NCBI RefSeq assembly: GCF_011089885.1
Contig: NZ_JAANBD010000025.1
Location: forward strand, 310,001-374,000
DNA from: Thioalkalivibrio sp. XN279
GTDB taxonomy: Bacteria; Pseudomonadota; Gammaproteobacteria; Steroidobacterales; XN24
DNA length: 64,000 bases
Direction of reading: 5' to 3'
Below the pieces are notes generated by a model, which had not been told where the DNA came from, did not search any database, and worked only from the letters and a program-made list of their open reading frames with translations. Position 1 is the first letter of the stretch, and each line of letters opens with the position of its first letter. Both the position numbers and the translations under genes were made by a program. Shown here piece after piece: positions 28,952 through 37,327 of this stretch.

Positions 28952-29512
28952 TCAAGCGTCAGGGGCCCGGGCCACGATGACCCGCGCCGGGCGCAGCAGG
29001 CGCTCGTGGATGCGGTAGCCGGGCTGCACCACGGTGACCACCGTGTCGGGCGCCGCCTCGGCCGTGGGCTGGGTCATGATGGCCTCGTGCGCCTCGGGAT
29101 CGAAGGGCTGCCCCTCGGCTTCCACCGGCGTGACGCCGAACTTCTCCAGCACCGACAGCAACAGGCGCAGCGTGGCGTCCATGCCTTCGGCCACGGCGCC
29201 GCCCTCGCCCGCATTACGCGCCGCCTCGCGACCCATTTCGAGGCTGTCGACCACCGCCAGCAGCTCGCGCGCGAAGCGCTCGACGCCGTAGCGGTGCGCG
29301 TTCTCCACGTCCCGGGCTGCGCGGCGCCGTGTGTTTTCCAGTTCCGCCGCGGCGCGCAGCACCTGCTCGCGGAGTTCTGCCGCGGCCTGCTCTGCCTGGT
29401 CCGCCCTGGCCGCGTGTTCGGCGCCTGCACCCGCCTCGCCGCCCTGGTCTCCCGTGCCGCCGGCCGCGGCCGTAATCTCTTCGGCTTGCAGGTCCTTGTC
29501 GTGCTCGCTCAT
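28952..29512 (-). CDS. grpE: Nucleotide exchange factor GrpE
   Basis: Exchange factor that releases ADP from DnaK. The 186-aa product has an acidic, Ala/Glu-rich N-terminus, a long coiled coil ([27 protein letters not shown]), and the C-terminal beta domain with [20 protein letters not shown] and [18 protein letters not shown]. The ATG at 29512 (MSEHDKDLQ) was preferred over an upstream in-frame start because it sits 28 nt below the -10 of the heat-shock promoter. Confidence 0.96.
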   Translation of the reverse strand: MSEHDKDLQAEEITAAAGGTGDQGGEAGAGAEHAARADQAEQAAAELREQVLRAAAELENTRRRAARDVENAHRYGVERFARELLAVVDSLEMGREAARNAGEGGAVAEGMDATLRLLLSVLEKFGVTPVEAEGQPFDPEAHEAIMTQPTAEAAPDTVVTVVQPGYRIHERLLRPARVIVARAPDA

Positions 29513-29539
29513 CGAGTGTTCTCCCTTGCAGTCAGGTTG

Positions 29540-29567
29540 ACTTGGGGGCCGTAGTGGAAATTTCAAG
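29540..29567 (-). promoter_or_regulatory. Sigma32-type heat-shock promoter upstream of grpE
   Basis: On the minus strand a perfect CTTGAAA (29561-29567) is followed after 13 nt by CCCCAAGT (29540-29547), close to the sigma32 -10 consensus CCCCATNT. The -10 ends 27 nt before the grpE ATG. No CIRCE inverted repeat was found around it, so HrcA control of this promoter is not supported by sequence. Confidence 0.75.
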
Positions 29568-29639
29568 CCCGCAAGCCAGGAAGTATCTCACCTGCCGTGG
29601 CAACCGGCCGGCATTGAATCCAGGCGGCACAGGATGCCC

Positions 29640-29651
29640 GAACACGTGTTC
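29640..29651. promoter_or_regulatory. 12-bp perfect palindrome, candidate operator of the fasciclin gene
   Basis: The palindrome GAACACGTGTTC lies 52 nt upstream of the fasciclin gene ATG in the divergent grpE/fasciclin gap. Its position fits an operator. The regulator is unknown; a resemblance to GAAC-N4-GTTC-type operators of other bacteria is noted but not used to assign one. Confidence 0.35.
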
Positions 29652-29703
29652 CGACCGGTCACGACAATCCATCCTAGCTCCCCACGTACAAGGAGATTCC
29701 CCG

Positions 29704-30213
29704 ATGTACAAGTTGACTGCCATGGTTGCTGCCGTCGCCGTGTTCGCCCTGGGCAGCGTTTCTGCCTCTGCCTACGAGAGTTCCAGCAAGAAGCCGGCCG
29801 CGGCTGATATCGTCGATACCGCCGTCGCCGCAGGTTCGTTCAATACGCTGGTGGCTGCCGTGCAGGCAGCCGGACTCGTCGACACCCTCAAGGGTGATGG
29901 TCCGTTCACCGTGTTTGCACCGACGGACGCGGCGTTCGCCGCGCTGCCCGCGGGCACCGTTGAATCATTGCTCAAGCCGGAGAATCGCGACCAGCTCGTG
30001 GCCGTGCTGACTTACCACGTGGTGCCCGGCAAGGTCACCGCTGCCGAGGTGGTGAACCTCTCCGAGGCGGGCACCGTCAACGGCGCCAACGTGACCATCT
30101 CGTCGAGCTACGGCAAGGTCAAGATCGACGGCGCCACTGTACTGCAGGCCGATGTCATGGCCAGCAACGGGGTCATCCACGTCATCGACCAGGTGATCCT
30201 GCCCCAGGGCTGA
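29704..30213 (+). CDS. Secreted fasciclin (FAS1) domain protein
   Basis: Exported protein of 169 aa. A signal peptide ([23 protein letters not shown]) precedes a single FAS1 domain of about 130 residues. The domain shows both hallmark segments: [15 protein letters not shown] (H1) and a C-terminal [14 protein letters not shown] (H2), with the YH motif in [12 protein letters not shown]1 domains are usually adhesive or cell-surface modules; the exact role is unknown. AAGGAG lies 8 nt upstream of the ATG. It is transcribed against its neighbours, between hrcA and grpE. Confidence 0.93.
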   Translation: MYKLTAMVAAVAVFALGSVSASAYESSSKKPAAADIVDTAVAAGSFNTLVAAVQAAGLVDTLKGDGPFTVFAPTDAAFAALPAGTVESLLKPENRDQLVAVLTYHVVPGKVTAAEVVNLSEAGTVNGANVTISSSYGKVKIDGATVLQADVMASNGVIHVIDQVILPQG

Positions 30214-30249
30214 CGCGGCGCCGCCACCATCCTCTCGGTCCATTACGCA

Positions 30250-30278
30250 ACGGCGCCCCGCGGGGCGCCGTTTTTTTT
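30250..30278 (+). terminator. Intrinsic terminator of the fasciclin gene
   Basis: A perfect 20-bp palindrome of G and C (30251-30270) is followed by eight T residues on the plus strand, 37 nt after the fasciclin gene stop. The plus-strand T-run assigns it to that gene; there is no T-run for the minus-strand hrcA transcript. Confidence 0.9.
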
Positions 30279-30301
30279 GCACGGTGGAGGCTCGACCCAG
30301 G

Positions 30302-31360
30302 CTACTCGCGTGAATTCAGCGCCGAGCCCAGCAGGCGGGCCGTGATGTCCACGATGGGAATGATGCGGTCGTAGGCCATGCGCGTGGGCCCGATCACGCC
30401 CAGCACGCCCACCACCTCGCCTTCCACCGAGTACGGGCTGGCGACCACGCTGACGGATTCGAGGATGCGGTAGCCGGACTCCTCGCCGATGAAGATCTGC
30501 AGGCTCTCCGCTGCCAGGCACTTGTCCAGCAGGTGCAGGATGTCGCGCTGGCGCGCGAAGGCCTCGAACAGTCCGCGCAACCGCTCGACGTTGGAGAGCT
30601 CGGCGAACTGCATGAGATTGGTCTCACCGGCCAGCACGAAGCCCTGGCCCGGCTCGTCCACCGTCTCGAAGGCCTGGCGCGCCAGGCTGATGGCCTGCTG
30701 CATCATGCTGTTCATGGTCTCGCGGGTGTCGGCGAGGTCGGCGAGCAGCTTGTCGCGCAGAGAGGACAGCGTCTGGCCGGCGAATTGCTCGTTGAGGTAA
30801 TTCGCCGCCACGCGCAGCTCGTCGGCGCTGTAATCCCGGTCCATGTGCAGGATGCGGTTCTGCACTTCCTTCTCGTCGATCACCAGGATGGCGAGAATGC
30901 GACGATCAGACAGCGGCAGGAACTCGACCTGGCGCAATGCGGCGTGGCTGCGCCGCGGCACCGTAACCACGCCCGCCATGCGCGTCAGCGCCGAGAGCAG
31001 GTTCGAAGCGGAGCCGACGATGTCGCCGTCGCCACTGCGGATGGCGTCCATCTCCGCCTGCAGGCGCCGGATCTCGGCATCCGTCATCGGCTGCACCTTG
31101 ATCAGCGCGTCGACGAACAGGCGGATGCCCTTGGGCGTCGGCACCCGGCCGGCGGACGTGTGCGGCGCGACCACGAGGCCCATTTCTTCCAGGTCGGCCA
31201 TGACGTTGCGGATGGTGGCCGGCGACAGGTCGAGCCCCGAGTCCTTCGACAGCGTGCGCGAGCCCACGGGCTGGCCTTCACGCAAATAGCGCTCGACCAG
31301 CACCTTCAGCAGGTGCCGGGCGCGGTCCGACAGCTCAGGCTCGACGACACGGTTGGACAT
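30302..31360 (-). CDS. hrcA: Heat-inducible transcription repressor HrcA
   Basis: Repressor of class I heat-shock genes that normally binds CIRCE operators. The 352-aa product has an N-terminal winged helix (SDRARHLLKVLVERYLREGQPVGSRTL then LSPATIRNVMADLEEMGLV) and the long GAF-like and dimerisation regions, ending YDRIIPIVDITARLLGSALN. ATG at 31360 is preferred to a TTG three codons upstream. No perfect CIRCE element was seen near hrcA, grpE or dnaK. Confidence 0.95.
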   Translation of the reverse strand: MSNRVVEPELSDRARHLLKVLVERYLREGQPVGSRTLSKDSGLDLSPATIRNVMADLEEMGLVVAPHTSAGRVPTPKGIRLFVDALIKVQPMTDAEIRRLQAEMDAIRSGDGDIVGSASNLLSALTRMAGVVTVPRRSHAALRQVEFLPLSDRRILAILVIDEKEVQNRILHMDRDYSADELRVAANYLNEQFAGQTLSSLRDKLLADLADTRETMNSMMQQAISLARQAFETVDEPGQGFVLAGETNLMQFAELSNVERLRGLFEAFARQRDILHLLDKCLAAESLQIFIGEESGYRILESVSVVASPYSVEGEVVGVLGVIGPTRMAYDRIIPIVDITARLLGSALNSRE

Positions 31361-31474
31361 CCGGATCAAGTAAGCAACGCAAAAATTCCGGCGTCAAGGC
31401 GCGGTTTTGCGGCTGGCCCGCCCGGGGCGCTTCGTGCTACAAGAAACGCGCCGCGCCGATGCCACGGAAAACCC

Positions 31475-32383
31475 ATGAGCCGCAGCTTCAAGACCATCGC
31501 CCTGACCGGCAAGTACCGTGATCCCAGAGTCGGTGACTCGATGCTGATCCTGGCCCGCCACCTGGCTGCGGCCGGCGTGCGCGTGGTGCTGGATCCCGAA
31601 GTGCGCATGGATTTCCAGGAGGCACCGGTAGAGACATTGCCCGAGACGGAGCTCGGCGCGGCCGCCGACCTGGTCATCGCCGTGGGCGGCGACGGCACCA
31701 TGCTGTATGCCTCGCGTCTCGTGGCTGGGCGCGACGTACCCCTGCTCGGCATCAATCGCGGCCGCCTGGGCTTCCTCGCCGACATCACGCCGGGCGAGAT
31801 GCTGCGCCGCCTGGACGAGGTACTGGCCGGCGACTACGACGAAGAGCACCGCCTCATGCTGGAGGCCGTGATCGACAACGGCGACGCGCCGCCGCGTCGT
31901 GCACTGGCGCTGAACGACGTCGTGCTGCAAAAACGCGACACCGGGCGCATGCTCGACTTCGAGAACTGGATCGACGGGGTTTACGTGAATACGCACGGCG
32001 GCGACGGGCTGGTGATCGCCACGCCCACGGGCTCCACCGCCTACGCGCTGTCGGGCGGCGGACCCATCATCCACCCGAACCTGGATGCCATCACCCTGGT
32101 GCCGATCTGCCCCCACACCCTCTCGGATCGTCCCATCGTGGTGCGATCCGACGCCCGCATCGAGGTGCGCGTGCTGCAACGCCCGGACACGCGCGCGGAA
32201 GTGGCCTGCGACGGCTTGCCCCTGGGAGAACTCGGCTCCGGCCAGCGGCTGAGCGTGGCGGCCGCGAGCGAGCGGGTGGTACTGATCCACCCGCGCGGCT
32301 ACGACTATTTCCGCCTGCTGCGCTCCAAGCTGCACTGGGGGCGCGGCAGCCAGAGCCGTTTCGACGGTAGCCCGGACGGCTGA
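31475..32383 (+). CDS. nadK: NAD kinase
   Basis: Phosphorylates NAD to NADP with ATP or polyphosphate. The 302-aa product shows the signature GGDGTM near residue 73, LGINRGRLGFL, the catalytic NDVVL region and ATPTGSTAYALSGGGPI. Start MSRSFKTIALTG at 31475. It is divergent from hrcA and followed 5 nt later by recN, the conserved hrcA/nadK/recN neighbourhood of gammaproteobacteria. Confidence 0.97.
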   Translation: MSRSFKTIALTGKYRDPRVGDSMLILARHLAAAGVRVVLDPEVRMDFQEAPVETLPETELGAAADLVIAVGGDGTMLYASRLVAGRDVPLLGINRGRLGFLADITPGEMLRRLDEVLAGDYDEEHRLMLEAVIDNGDAPPRRALALNDVVLQKRDTGRMLDFENWIDGVYVNTHGGDGLVIATPTGSTAYALSGGGPIIHPNLDAITLVPICPHTLSDRPIVVRSDARIEVRVLQRPDTRAEVACDGLPLGELGSGQRLSVAAASERVVLIHPRGYDYFRLLRSKLHWGRGSQSRFDGSPDG

Positions 32384-32388
32384 GCATC

Positions 32389-34074
32389 ATGCTGACCAGC
32401 GTCTCGGTCCGCAATTTCGCCATCATCGACCAGGTCTCGCTGGAGCTGGGACCGGGCCTGACCGTGCTCACCGGGGAGACCGGCGCCGGCAAGTCCATCC
32501 TCGTCGACGCCCTGGGTCTCGTTCTCGGGGACCGGGCGGACGCCGGCGCCGTGCGCCATGGCGCGGAGCGCGCCGAGATCACGGCCACATTCGAGCTTGC
32601 CGGCCTGCCCGAAGCGGCCGCCTGGCTGGAGGAACACGAACTCGACGCCGACGACGAGTGCGTGCTGCGCCGGGTGATCGGCGCCGAGGGACGCTCGCGC
32701 GCCTGGATCAACGGCGCACCCGCCACGTTGCAGACGCTGCGCGAACTCGGCGAAATGCTGGTCGACATCCACGGCCAGCATGAACACCAGTCCCTGGGCC
32801 GTGCGGCCGCGCAACGGGAGCTGCTCGACGCGCGCCTGCCGGACAGCCGCCTGGTCACAGCGGTGCGGGACGCGTGGCAGGCCTGGCGCGACGCCAAAGA
32901 AGAGCGTGACCGGCTGCGCGGCGCGGCGCGCGATCGCGAACAGCGTCTCGACCTGCTGCGCTACCAGCATCGCGAGCTGGAGGCCTTCGCGCCGGAAGCC
33001 GGCGAAGCGGGCGGCCTGGAGACCGAGTATTCCCGGTTGGCCAATGCCGGCCGCCTCGCCGAGGGCGCCGGGGGCGCGCTGGAGCTGGTGTACGAGGGCG
33101 AGCATGGATCGGCGCACGGCGCCGTCAGCCGCGCCGCCGAGATGCTCGCGACGCTGCTGCGCCTGGACCCGCGCCTGGCAGCCCCGCAGCGGCTGCTGGC
33201 TGAGGCCGAGATCCAGCTGTCCGAGGCCGCCGCGGAACTGCGCAGCTACGTCGGCGACCTTGAAATGGACCCCGCCCGGCTGGATGCCGTGCAGGAGAGG
33301 CTGGAGGGGCTCAAGAGCCTCGCCCACAAGCACCAGGTCGAGGCGGATGAGCTGCCGGCACGCCGGGACGCCCTGGAGCGGGAGATCGAGGAACTGGAAC
33401 AGGCCGAGGTTCGGCTGGGCCGTGCCGATGCGCAGGTGGCCGCGGCCGAGCAAGCCTATCGCCGGGCCGCCGCCGCGCTGGGGGCAGCCCGCAGTGCCGC
33501 TGCCGGGAGTTTTTCTGCACAGGTCACTGCACTGATGCAGCAGCTCGGCATGCCCGGCGGCCGCTTCATGGTCGCGGTCGCGCACGACCCGCAAGGGGCC
33601 TGCCAGCCGCAGGGCCTGGACGACATCGAGTTCCGCGTCACGGCCAACCCGGGCCAGCCGCCGGCGCCGGTGGCGCGGGTAGCCTCCGGCGGCGAGCTGT
33701 CGCGCATCAGCCTGGCGATCCAGGTGGCCGCCAAGACCGCACGGCCCATCCCGGTGATGGTGTTCGACGAGGTCGACTCGGGCGTCGGCGGCGGCGTGGC
33801 GGAGATCGTCGGCCGGCGCCTGGCCGAGCTCGGCGCGCGCGCCCAGGTGCTGTGCGTCACTCACCTGCCGCAGGTCGCGAGCCAGGCCCAGCATCACCTC
33901 AGGGTGGCCAAGCTGACCGACGGCGAGACCACGCGTACCACGCTCAAGGCGCTCACCGAGGCCGAGAAGGTCGAGGAACTGGCGCGCATGCTCGGCGGGG
34001 TCGAGATCACCGGGACGACCCGGGCCCACGCCCGGGAGATGCGCAAGCGCGCGGCGCCCGGCGGCGCGGACTGA
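32389..34074 (+). CDS. recN: DNA repair protein RecN
   Basis: SMC-like ATPase involved in double-strand break repair. The 561-aa product has N-terminal Walker A GETGAGKS (residues 30-37), DIHGQHEHQSL typical of RecN, and a central coiled-coil region from about residue 155 to 365. The C-terminal ABC signature VASGGELSRISLA and Walker B VMVFDEVDSGVGG follow. No LexA-type operator was recognised in the short nadK-recN gap, so it is probably read from the nadK promoter. Confidence 0.97.
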   Translation: MLTSVSVRNFAIIDQVSLELGPGLTVLTGETGAGKSILVDALGLVLGDRADAGAVRHGAERAEITATFELAGLPEAAAWLEEHELDADDECVLRRVIGAEGRSRAWINGAPATLQTLRELGEMLVDIHGQHEHQSLGRAAAQRELLDARLPDSRLVTAVRDAWQAWRDAKEERDRLRGAARDREQRLDLLRYQHRELEAFAPEAGEAGGLETEYSRLANAGRLAEGAGGALELVYEGEHGSAHGAVSRAAEMLATLLRLDPRLAAPQRLLAEAEIQLSEAAAELRSYVGDLEMDPARLDAVQERLEGLKSLAHKHQVEADELPARRDALEREIEELEQAEVRLGRADAQVAAAEQAYRRAAAALGAARSAAAGSFSAQVTALMQQLGMPGGRFMVAVAHDPQGACQPQGLDDIEFRVTANPGQPPAPVARVASGGELSRISLAIQVAAKTARPIPVMVFDEVDSGVGGGVAEIVGRRLAELGARAQVLCVTHLPQVASQAQHHLRVAKLTDGETTRTTLKALTEAEKVEELARMLGGVEITGTTRAHAREMRKRAAPGGAD

Positions 34075-34097
34075 GACCCGGCGCCGGCCCGGAGAGA

Positions 34098-34550
34098 TCA
34101 GGCCTTGGCCGCTTCCTCGGCCTCGCGGGCGGCGAGGTGGGGGCAGTCTTCCTTGATGCAGGTGCCGTAGATCACCAGCGAATGGTCGGCGACGGTGAAG
34201 CCGTGCGCTGCCGCCGCGGCCTCCTGGCGGGCCTCGATCGTCTCGTCGACGAACTCTTCCACGTGGCCGCACTGCTGGCAGATGATGTGGTCGTGGTGAG
34301 CGCCGTCATCCAGCTCGAAGACCGCGCTGCCGCCTTCGAAGTTGTGCCGGCGCACCAGGCCGGCGGCTTCGAACTGGGTCAGGACGCGATACACGGTGGC
34401 GAGCCCGATGTCGGCCTCGGAATCCAGCAGGAACTTGTACACGTCCTCGGCGCTCATGTGACGCTCCGGGTGCGCCTCCAGGATCTCCAGGATCTTGAGC
34501 CGAGGCAACGTGACCTTGAGACCGACCTTCCTGAGTTCCTTGGATTCCAT
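34098..34550 (-). CDS. fur: Ferric uptake regulator Fur
   Basis: Fe(II)-dependent repressor of iron-uptake genes. The 150-aa product has the winged-helix N-terminus (MESKELRKVGLKVTLPRLKIL to YRVLTQFEAAGLV), the metal-binding HHDHIICQQCG and the C-terminal CIKEDCP, which together supply the Cys pairs of the structural zinc site. ATG at 34550 is chosen over an in-frame start nine codons upstream because GGAG lies 6 nt before it. Divergent from bamE, as in many relatives. Confidence 0.97.
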   Translation of the reverse strand: MESKELRKVGLKVTLPRLKILEILEAHPERHMSAEDVYKFLLDSEADIGLATVYRVLTQFEAAGLVRRHNFEGGSAVFELDDGAHHDHIICQQCGHVEEFVDETIEARQEAAAAAHGFTVADHSLVIYGTCIKEDCPHLAAREAEEAAKA

Positions 34551-34586
34551 GCGCTGCTCCAGAAGAATTCGCACTTGAGATTGGTT

Positions 34587-34615
34587 ATTATTGCCTACTA
34601 ATACCCGCCGTCCAA
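34587..34615 (-). promoter_or_regulatory. Candidate sigma70 promoter of fur
   Basis: On the minus strand TTGGAC (34610-34615) and AATAAT (34587-34592) are separated by 17 nt, giving a leader of about 30 nt before the fur ATG. The surrounding AT-rich stretch vaguely resembles a Fur box but the match is too poor to call autoregulation. Confidence 0.5.
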
Positions 34616-34628
34616 ATCGTGGCTTTCC

Positions 34629-35003
34629 ATGACACAGCTCCCCCGTCTCTTCCTGCTGCTCGCCATCGCCCTGCTCGGCGGCTGCAGCGCCCTGCAGGGC
34701 TTTTCCTTGAAGCCCTATCGCATGAACATCCAGCAGGGCAACTACTTGGAGGCGGAGGCGGTCGACCAGCTCGAGGTCGGGATGACCGAGAGCCAGGTGC
34801 GCTTTCTCATCGGCACCCCGATGATTGCCGACCCCTTCAATGCCGACCGCTGGGATTACGTCTTCTTCTTCAAGGTCGGGCGGACCCGTAACGAGGTCGT
34901 CAGCAGGCTCACGGTCTGGTTCGAGGACGGCCGCGTGGTACGCATCGACCGGCCGGAATCGCTTGAGGACGCCGAAGAGGCCCGGCCCGAATTCGACGCC
35001 TGA
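34629..35003 (+). CDS. bamE: Outer membrane protein assembly factor BamE
   Basis: Small lipoprotein of the BAM complex that inserts beta-barrel proteins into the outer membrane. The 124-aa product has a lipoprotein signal with lipobox LLGGC (Cys19). It shows the SmpA/OmlA domain pattern QGNYLEAEAVDQLEVGMTESQVRFLIGTPMIADPFNADRWDYVF. Divergent from fur. Length is normal for the family. Confidence 0.96.
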   Translation: MTQLPRLFLLLAIALLGGCSALQGFSLKPYRMNIQQGNYLEAEAVDQLEVGMTESQVRFLIGTPMIADPFNADRWDYVFFFKVGRTRNEVVSRLTVWFEDGRVVRIDRPESLEDAEEARPEFDA

Positions 35004-35006
35004 GGC

Positions 35007-35336
35007 TCAGTCCTCGTCCGCCCCGTCGCGCCCGCCCTTCCCCATGCTCTTGCCGGCAGCCGCCAGCTCACGGCGCGCGGCGCGCGGATCCGCCAGCAGG
35101 GGGCGGTAGATTTCGACCCGGTCCCCCGCGTTGAGCACGCGATCAGGCTTGCACAGCTTGCCGAACACGCCCATCCGGTTCTTGCCCAGCTGGATGTCGG
35201 GAAACTGCTCCTCGATGCCCGAGAGCCGGGCCGCCTCGATGGCCGTGGTGCCGGCGGGGACCTCCACGGTGAGGATCAACTGGCGCTCCGGGCGCGCGTA
35301 GGCGACCTCGACCTCGATGGTCTCCTGCGGTTCCAT
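35007..35336 (-). CDS. rnfH: RnfH/RatB family ubiquitin-like protein
   Basis: Small protein (109 aa) with a beta-grasp fold, UPF0125/RnfH family. It shows EVEVAYARPERQLILTVEVPAGTTAIEAARLSGI and the characteristic VFGKLCKPDRVLNAGDRVEIYRPLLADPR. The biochemical role is uncertain; in E. coli it is encoded next to the toxin gene ratA. Here the usual ratA neighbour is missing and a transporter gene occupies its place. It is convergent with bamE, with a 3-nt gap. Confidence 0.93.
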   Translation of the reverse strand: MEPQETIEVEVAYARPERQLILTVEVPAGTTAIEAARLSGIEEQFPDIQLGKNRMGVFGKLCKPDRVLNAGDRVEIYRPLLADPRAARRELAAAGKSMGKGGRDGADED

Positions 35337-35342
35337 GCGCGC

Positions 35343-36725
35343 TCAGGAAGTCGTGATGCCGAAGAAGTGGAGCAGGCCCGTGGCATGCAGGAACACCAGC
35401 AGGACGGCTGCCGGCGCGACCCAGCGCGCCAGGAAACGCCACAAGCGGTAGGCAGTCCCCGTGCCCAGGTCCAGCTCCTCCGCGGTCGAGTTCTTGCACA
35501 TCACCCAGCCGGCAAACACCGTGATGAACAAGCCGCCGAGCGGCAGCATGATGTTGCTGGAGAGATGGTCCAGGTTCTCGAACAAAGTGCGGCCGAACAG
35601 CTTGATGTGCTCGAACTCGTTGAAGCTGAGGATGGTGAGGAAGCCCAGCGCCCAGATGATGACGCCGATCACGGTCGCCGCGGCTGCGCGACTGCGGCCG
35701 TGGGTCTCGACGCTCCAGGCCACGGCCGGCTCGATGAGACCGATGGACGAGGTCCATGCGGCGAAGGTCAAAAGGACGAAGAACAAGGTCCCGAACAGGT
35801 GCCCGCCGACCATGTTGCCGAATGCCAGCGGCAGGGTCTGGAAGATCAGCCCCGGGCCGGCGGCCGGATCCATGGCATGGGCGAAGACGATGGGGAAGAT
35901 GGCCAGGCCGGCCAGCAGGGCCATGGCCGTGTCCGCGATCACCACCGAGATCGAGGTGTTGGTGATGGAGGTGCCCTCGGGCAGGTAGGCGCCGTAGGCC
36001 ATGATCGCGCCCATGCCGATGCTGAGGCTGAAAAAGGCCTGGCCCAGCGCGGCCAGCATCGCCTCGCCGGTCAGCTTGGAGAAATCAGGCTCCAGCAGGA
36101 AGGCCGCGCCGGCACGGAAGTCGCCGTTGATGATGGCGTAGCCGAGCAGCGCCACCATCAGCACCGCCAACGACGGCATCAGGAAGCGCACCGCGCGCTC
36201 CAGCCCGCGCTCGACGCCGCGTGCCACCACCCACACGGTGATGATCATGAACAGGGTGTGCCAGAACGCCAGCACTTTCCAGTTGCCCAGCATGCCGCCG
36301 AACAGCCCGTTCACCAGGTCCGCGTCCGCGCCCTCGAAGCGGTTCAACGCCGCATGGGCGATGTACGACAGCGACCAGCCGGCGATGACGCTGTAGAAAG
36401 AGAGGATAATGATGCCGGCGATCACGCCCATGATGCCGACCAGCGCCCAGCTCGGGCGGCTGCCCTCCTCCTCGCCGACGATGCGCATCGTGGCCACGGG
36501 GTTGCGCCGGCCGCGACGACCGATGAGGATTTCGGCCATCATGATGGGCAGGCCGATGAGCGCCACGCACAGGAGATAGAAGAGGACGAAAGCGCCGCCG
36601 CCGTTCGCGCCGGCCACGTAGGGGAACTTCCAGATGTTCCCGAGCCCCACGGCGGAACCGCTGACGGCAAGGATGAACGCCATCCGGGACGACCAGAGGC
36701 CGTGGAGCGAGGTACGCTTGGCCAT
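35343..36725 (-). CDS. Sodium-dependent transporter, NSS/SNF family
   Basis: Inner-membrane Na+-coupled symporter of the neurotransmitter:sodium symporter family, likely for an amino acid or related solute. The 460-aa product has 11 or 12 hydrophobic helices. The first contains the unwound substrate/Na+ site AVSGSAVGLGNIWKFPYVAGANGGGAF, and helix 6 carries FFSLSIGMGAIMAYGAYLP. Length is typical of bacterial NSS proteins. Substrate cannot be read from sequence. It lies 6 nt upstream of rnfH and is divergent from smpB. Confidence 0.94.
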   Translation of the reverse strand: MAKRTSLHGLWSSRMAFILAVSGSAVGLGNIWKFPYVAGANGGGAFVLFYLLCVALIGLPIMMAEILIGRRGRRNPVATMRIVGEEEGSRPSWALVGIMGVIAGIIILSFYSVIAGWSLSYIAHAALNRFEGADADLVNGLFGGMLGNWKVLAFWHTLFMIITVWVVARGVERGLERAVRFLMPSLAVLMVALLGYAIINGDFRAGAAFLLEPDFSKLTGEAMLAALGQAFFSLSIGMGAIMAYGAYLPEGTSITNTSISVVIADTAMALLAGLAIFPIVFAHAMDPAAGPGLIFQTLPLAFGNMVGGHLFGTLFFVLLTFAAWTSSIGLIEPAVAWSVETHGRSRAAAATVIGVIIWALGFLTILSFNEFEHIKLFGRTLFENLDHLSSNIMLPLGGLFITVFAGWVMCKNSTAEELDLGTGTAYRLWRFLARWVAPAAVLLVFLHATGLLHFFGITTS

Positions 36726-36838
36726 GGCGCGAAATCACCCTGCGCTTTCAAAGGCGGGCGATTTTGGATTAAATCCACGCCCCCGGCAACCGCGCCGTAA
36801 CCGACACTGCCGCCGCCGAGGATACGACCAGACACACC

Positions 36839-37327
36839 ATGAGCAGCAAGAACAAGAAAAGCGCGTCCGGCGACGGGACTTCGACCATCGCCCTGAACAA
36901 GAAGGCGCGCCACGACTATTTCATCGAGGAAAGCCAGGAAGCCGGGCTGGTCCTCGAAGGCTGGGAGGTGAAGAGCCTCCGCGCCGGCCGGGCACAGATC
37001 GCCGAGGCCTACGTGGTGGTGCGCGGCGGCGAGATCTGGCTGGTGGGGGCCAACATCACGCCGCTGACCTCAGCCTCCACCCATGTCCACCCCGACGCCG
37101 GCCGCAGCCGCAAGCTGCTGCTGCAACGGCGCGAGATCGACCGCCTCGTCGGCGCCGTGGAGCGTGCCGGGTACACCATGGTGCCGCTCAAGCTCTACTG
37201 GAAGCGGGGCCGGGCCAAGCTGGAGATCGGCCTGGCCAAGGGCAAGAAACAGCACGACAAGCGCCATGCCGAGCGCGACCGCGACTGGGAACGCCAGAAA
37301 TCCAGGATCCTCAAGCACGCCGGCTAG
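36839..37327 (+). CDS. smpB: SsrA-binding protein SmpB
   Basis: Binds tmRNA and delivers it to stalled ribosomes in trans-translation. The 162-aa product shows the OB-fold signatures [37 protein letters not shown] and [28 protein letters not shown], then the basic C-terminal tail that enters the mRNA channel. The partner RNA gene ssrA lies about 3.9 kb downstream in the same window. Confidence 0.97.
   Translation: MSSKNKKSASGDGTSTIALNKKARHDYFIEESQEAGLVLEGWEVKSLRAGRAQIAEAYVVVRGGEIWLVGANITPLTSASTHVHPDAGRSRKLLLQRREIDRLVGAVERAGYTMVPLKLYWKRGRAKLEIGLAKGKKQHDKRHAERDRDWERQKSRILKHAG

Noticed and set aside
34551-34628. Fur box in the fur/bamE gap
   Set aside because: The AT-rich sequence matches the Fur consensus only partially; not enough to claim autoregulation.
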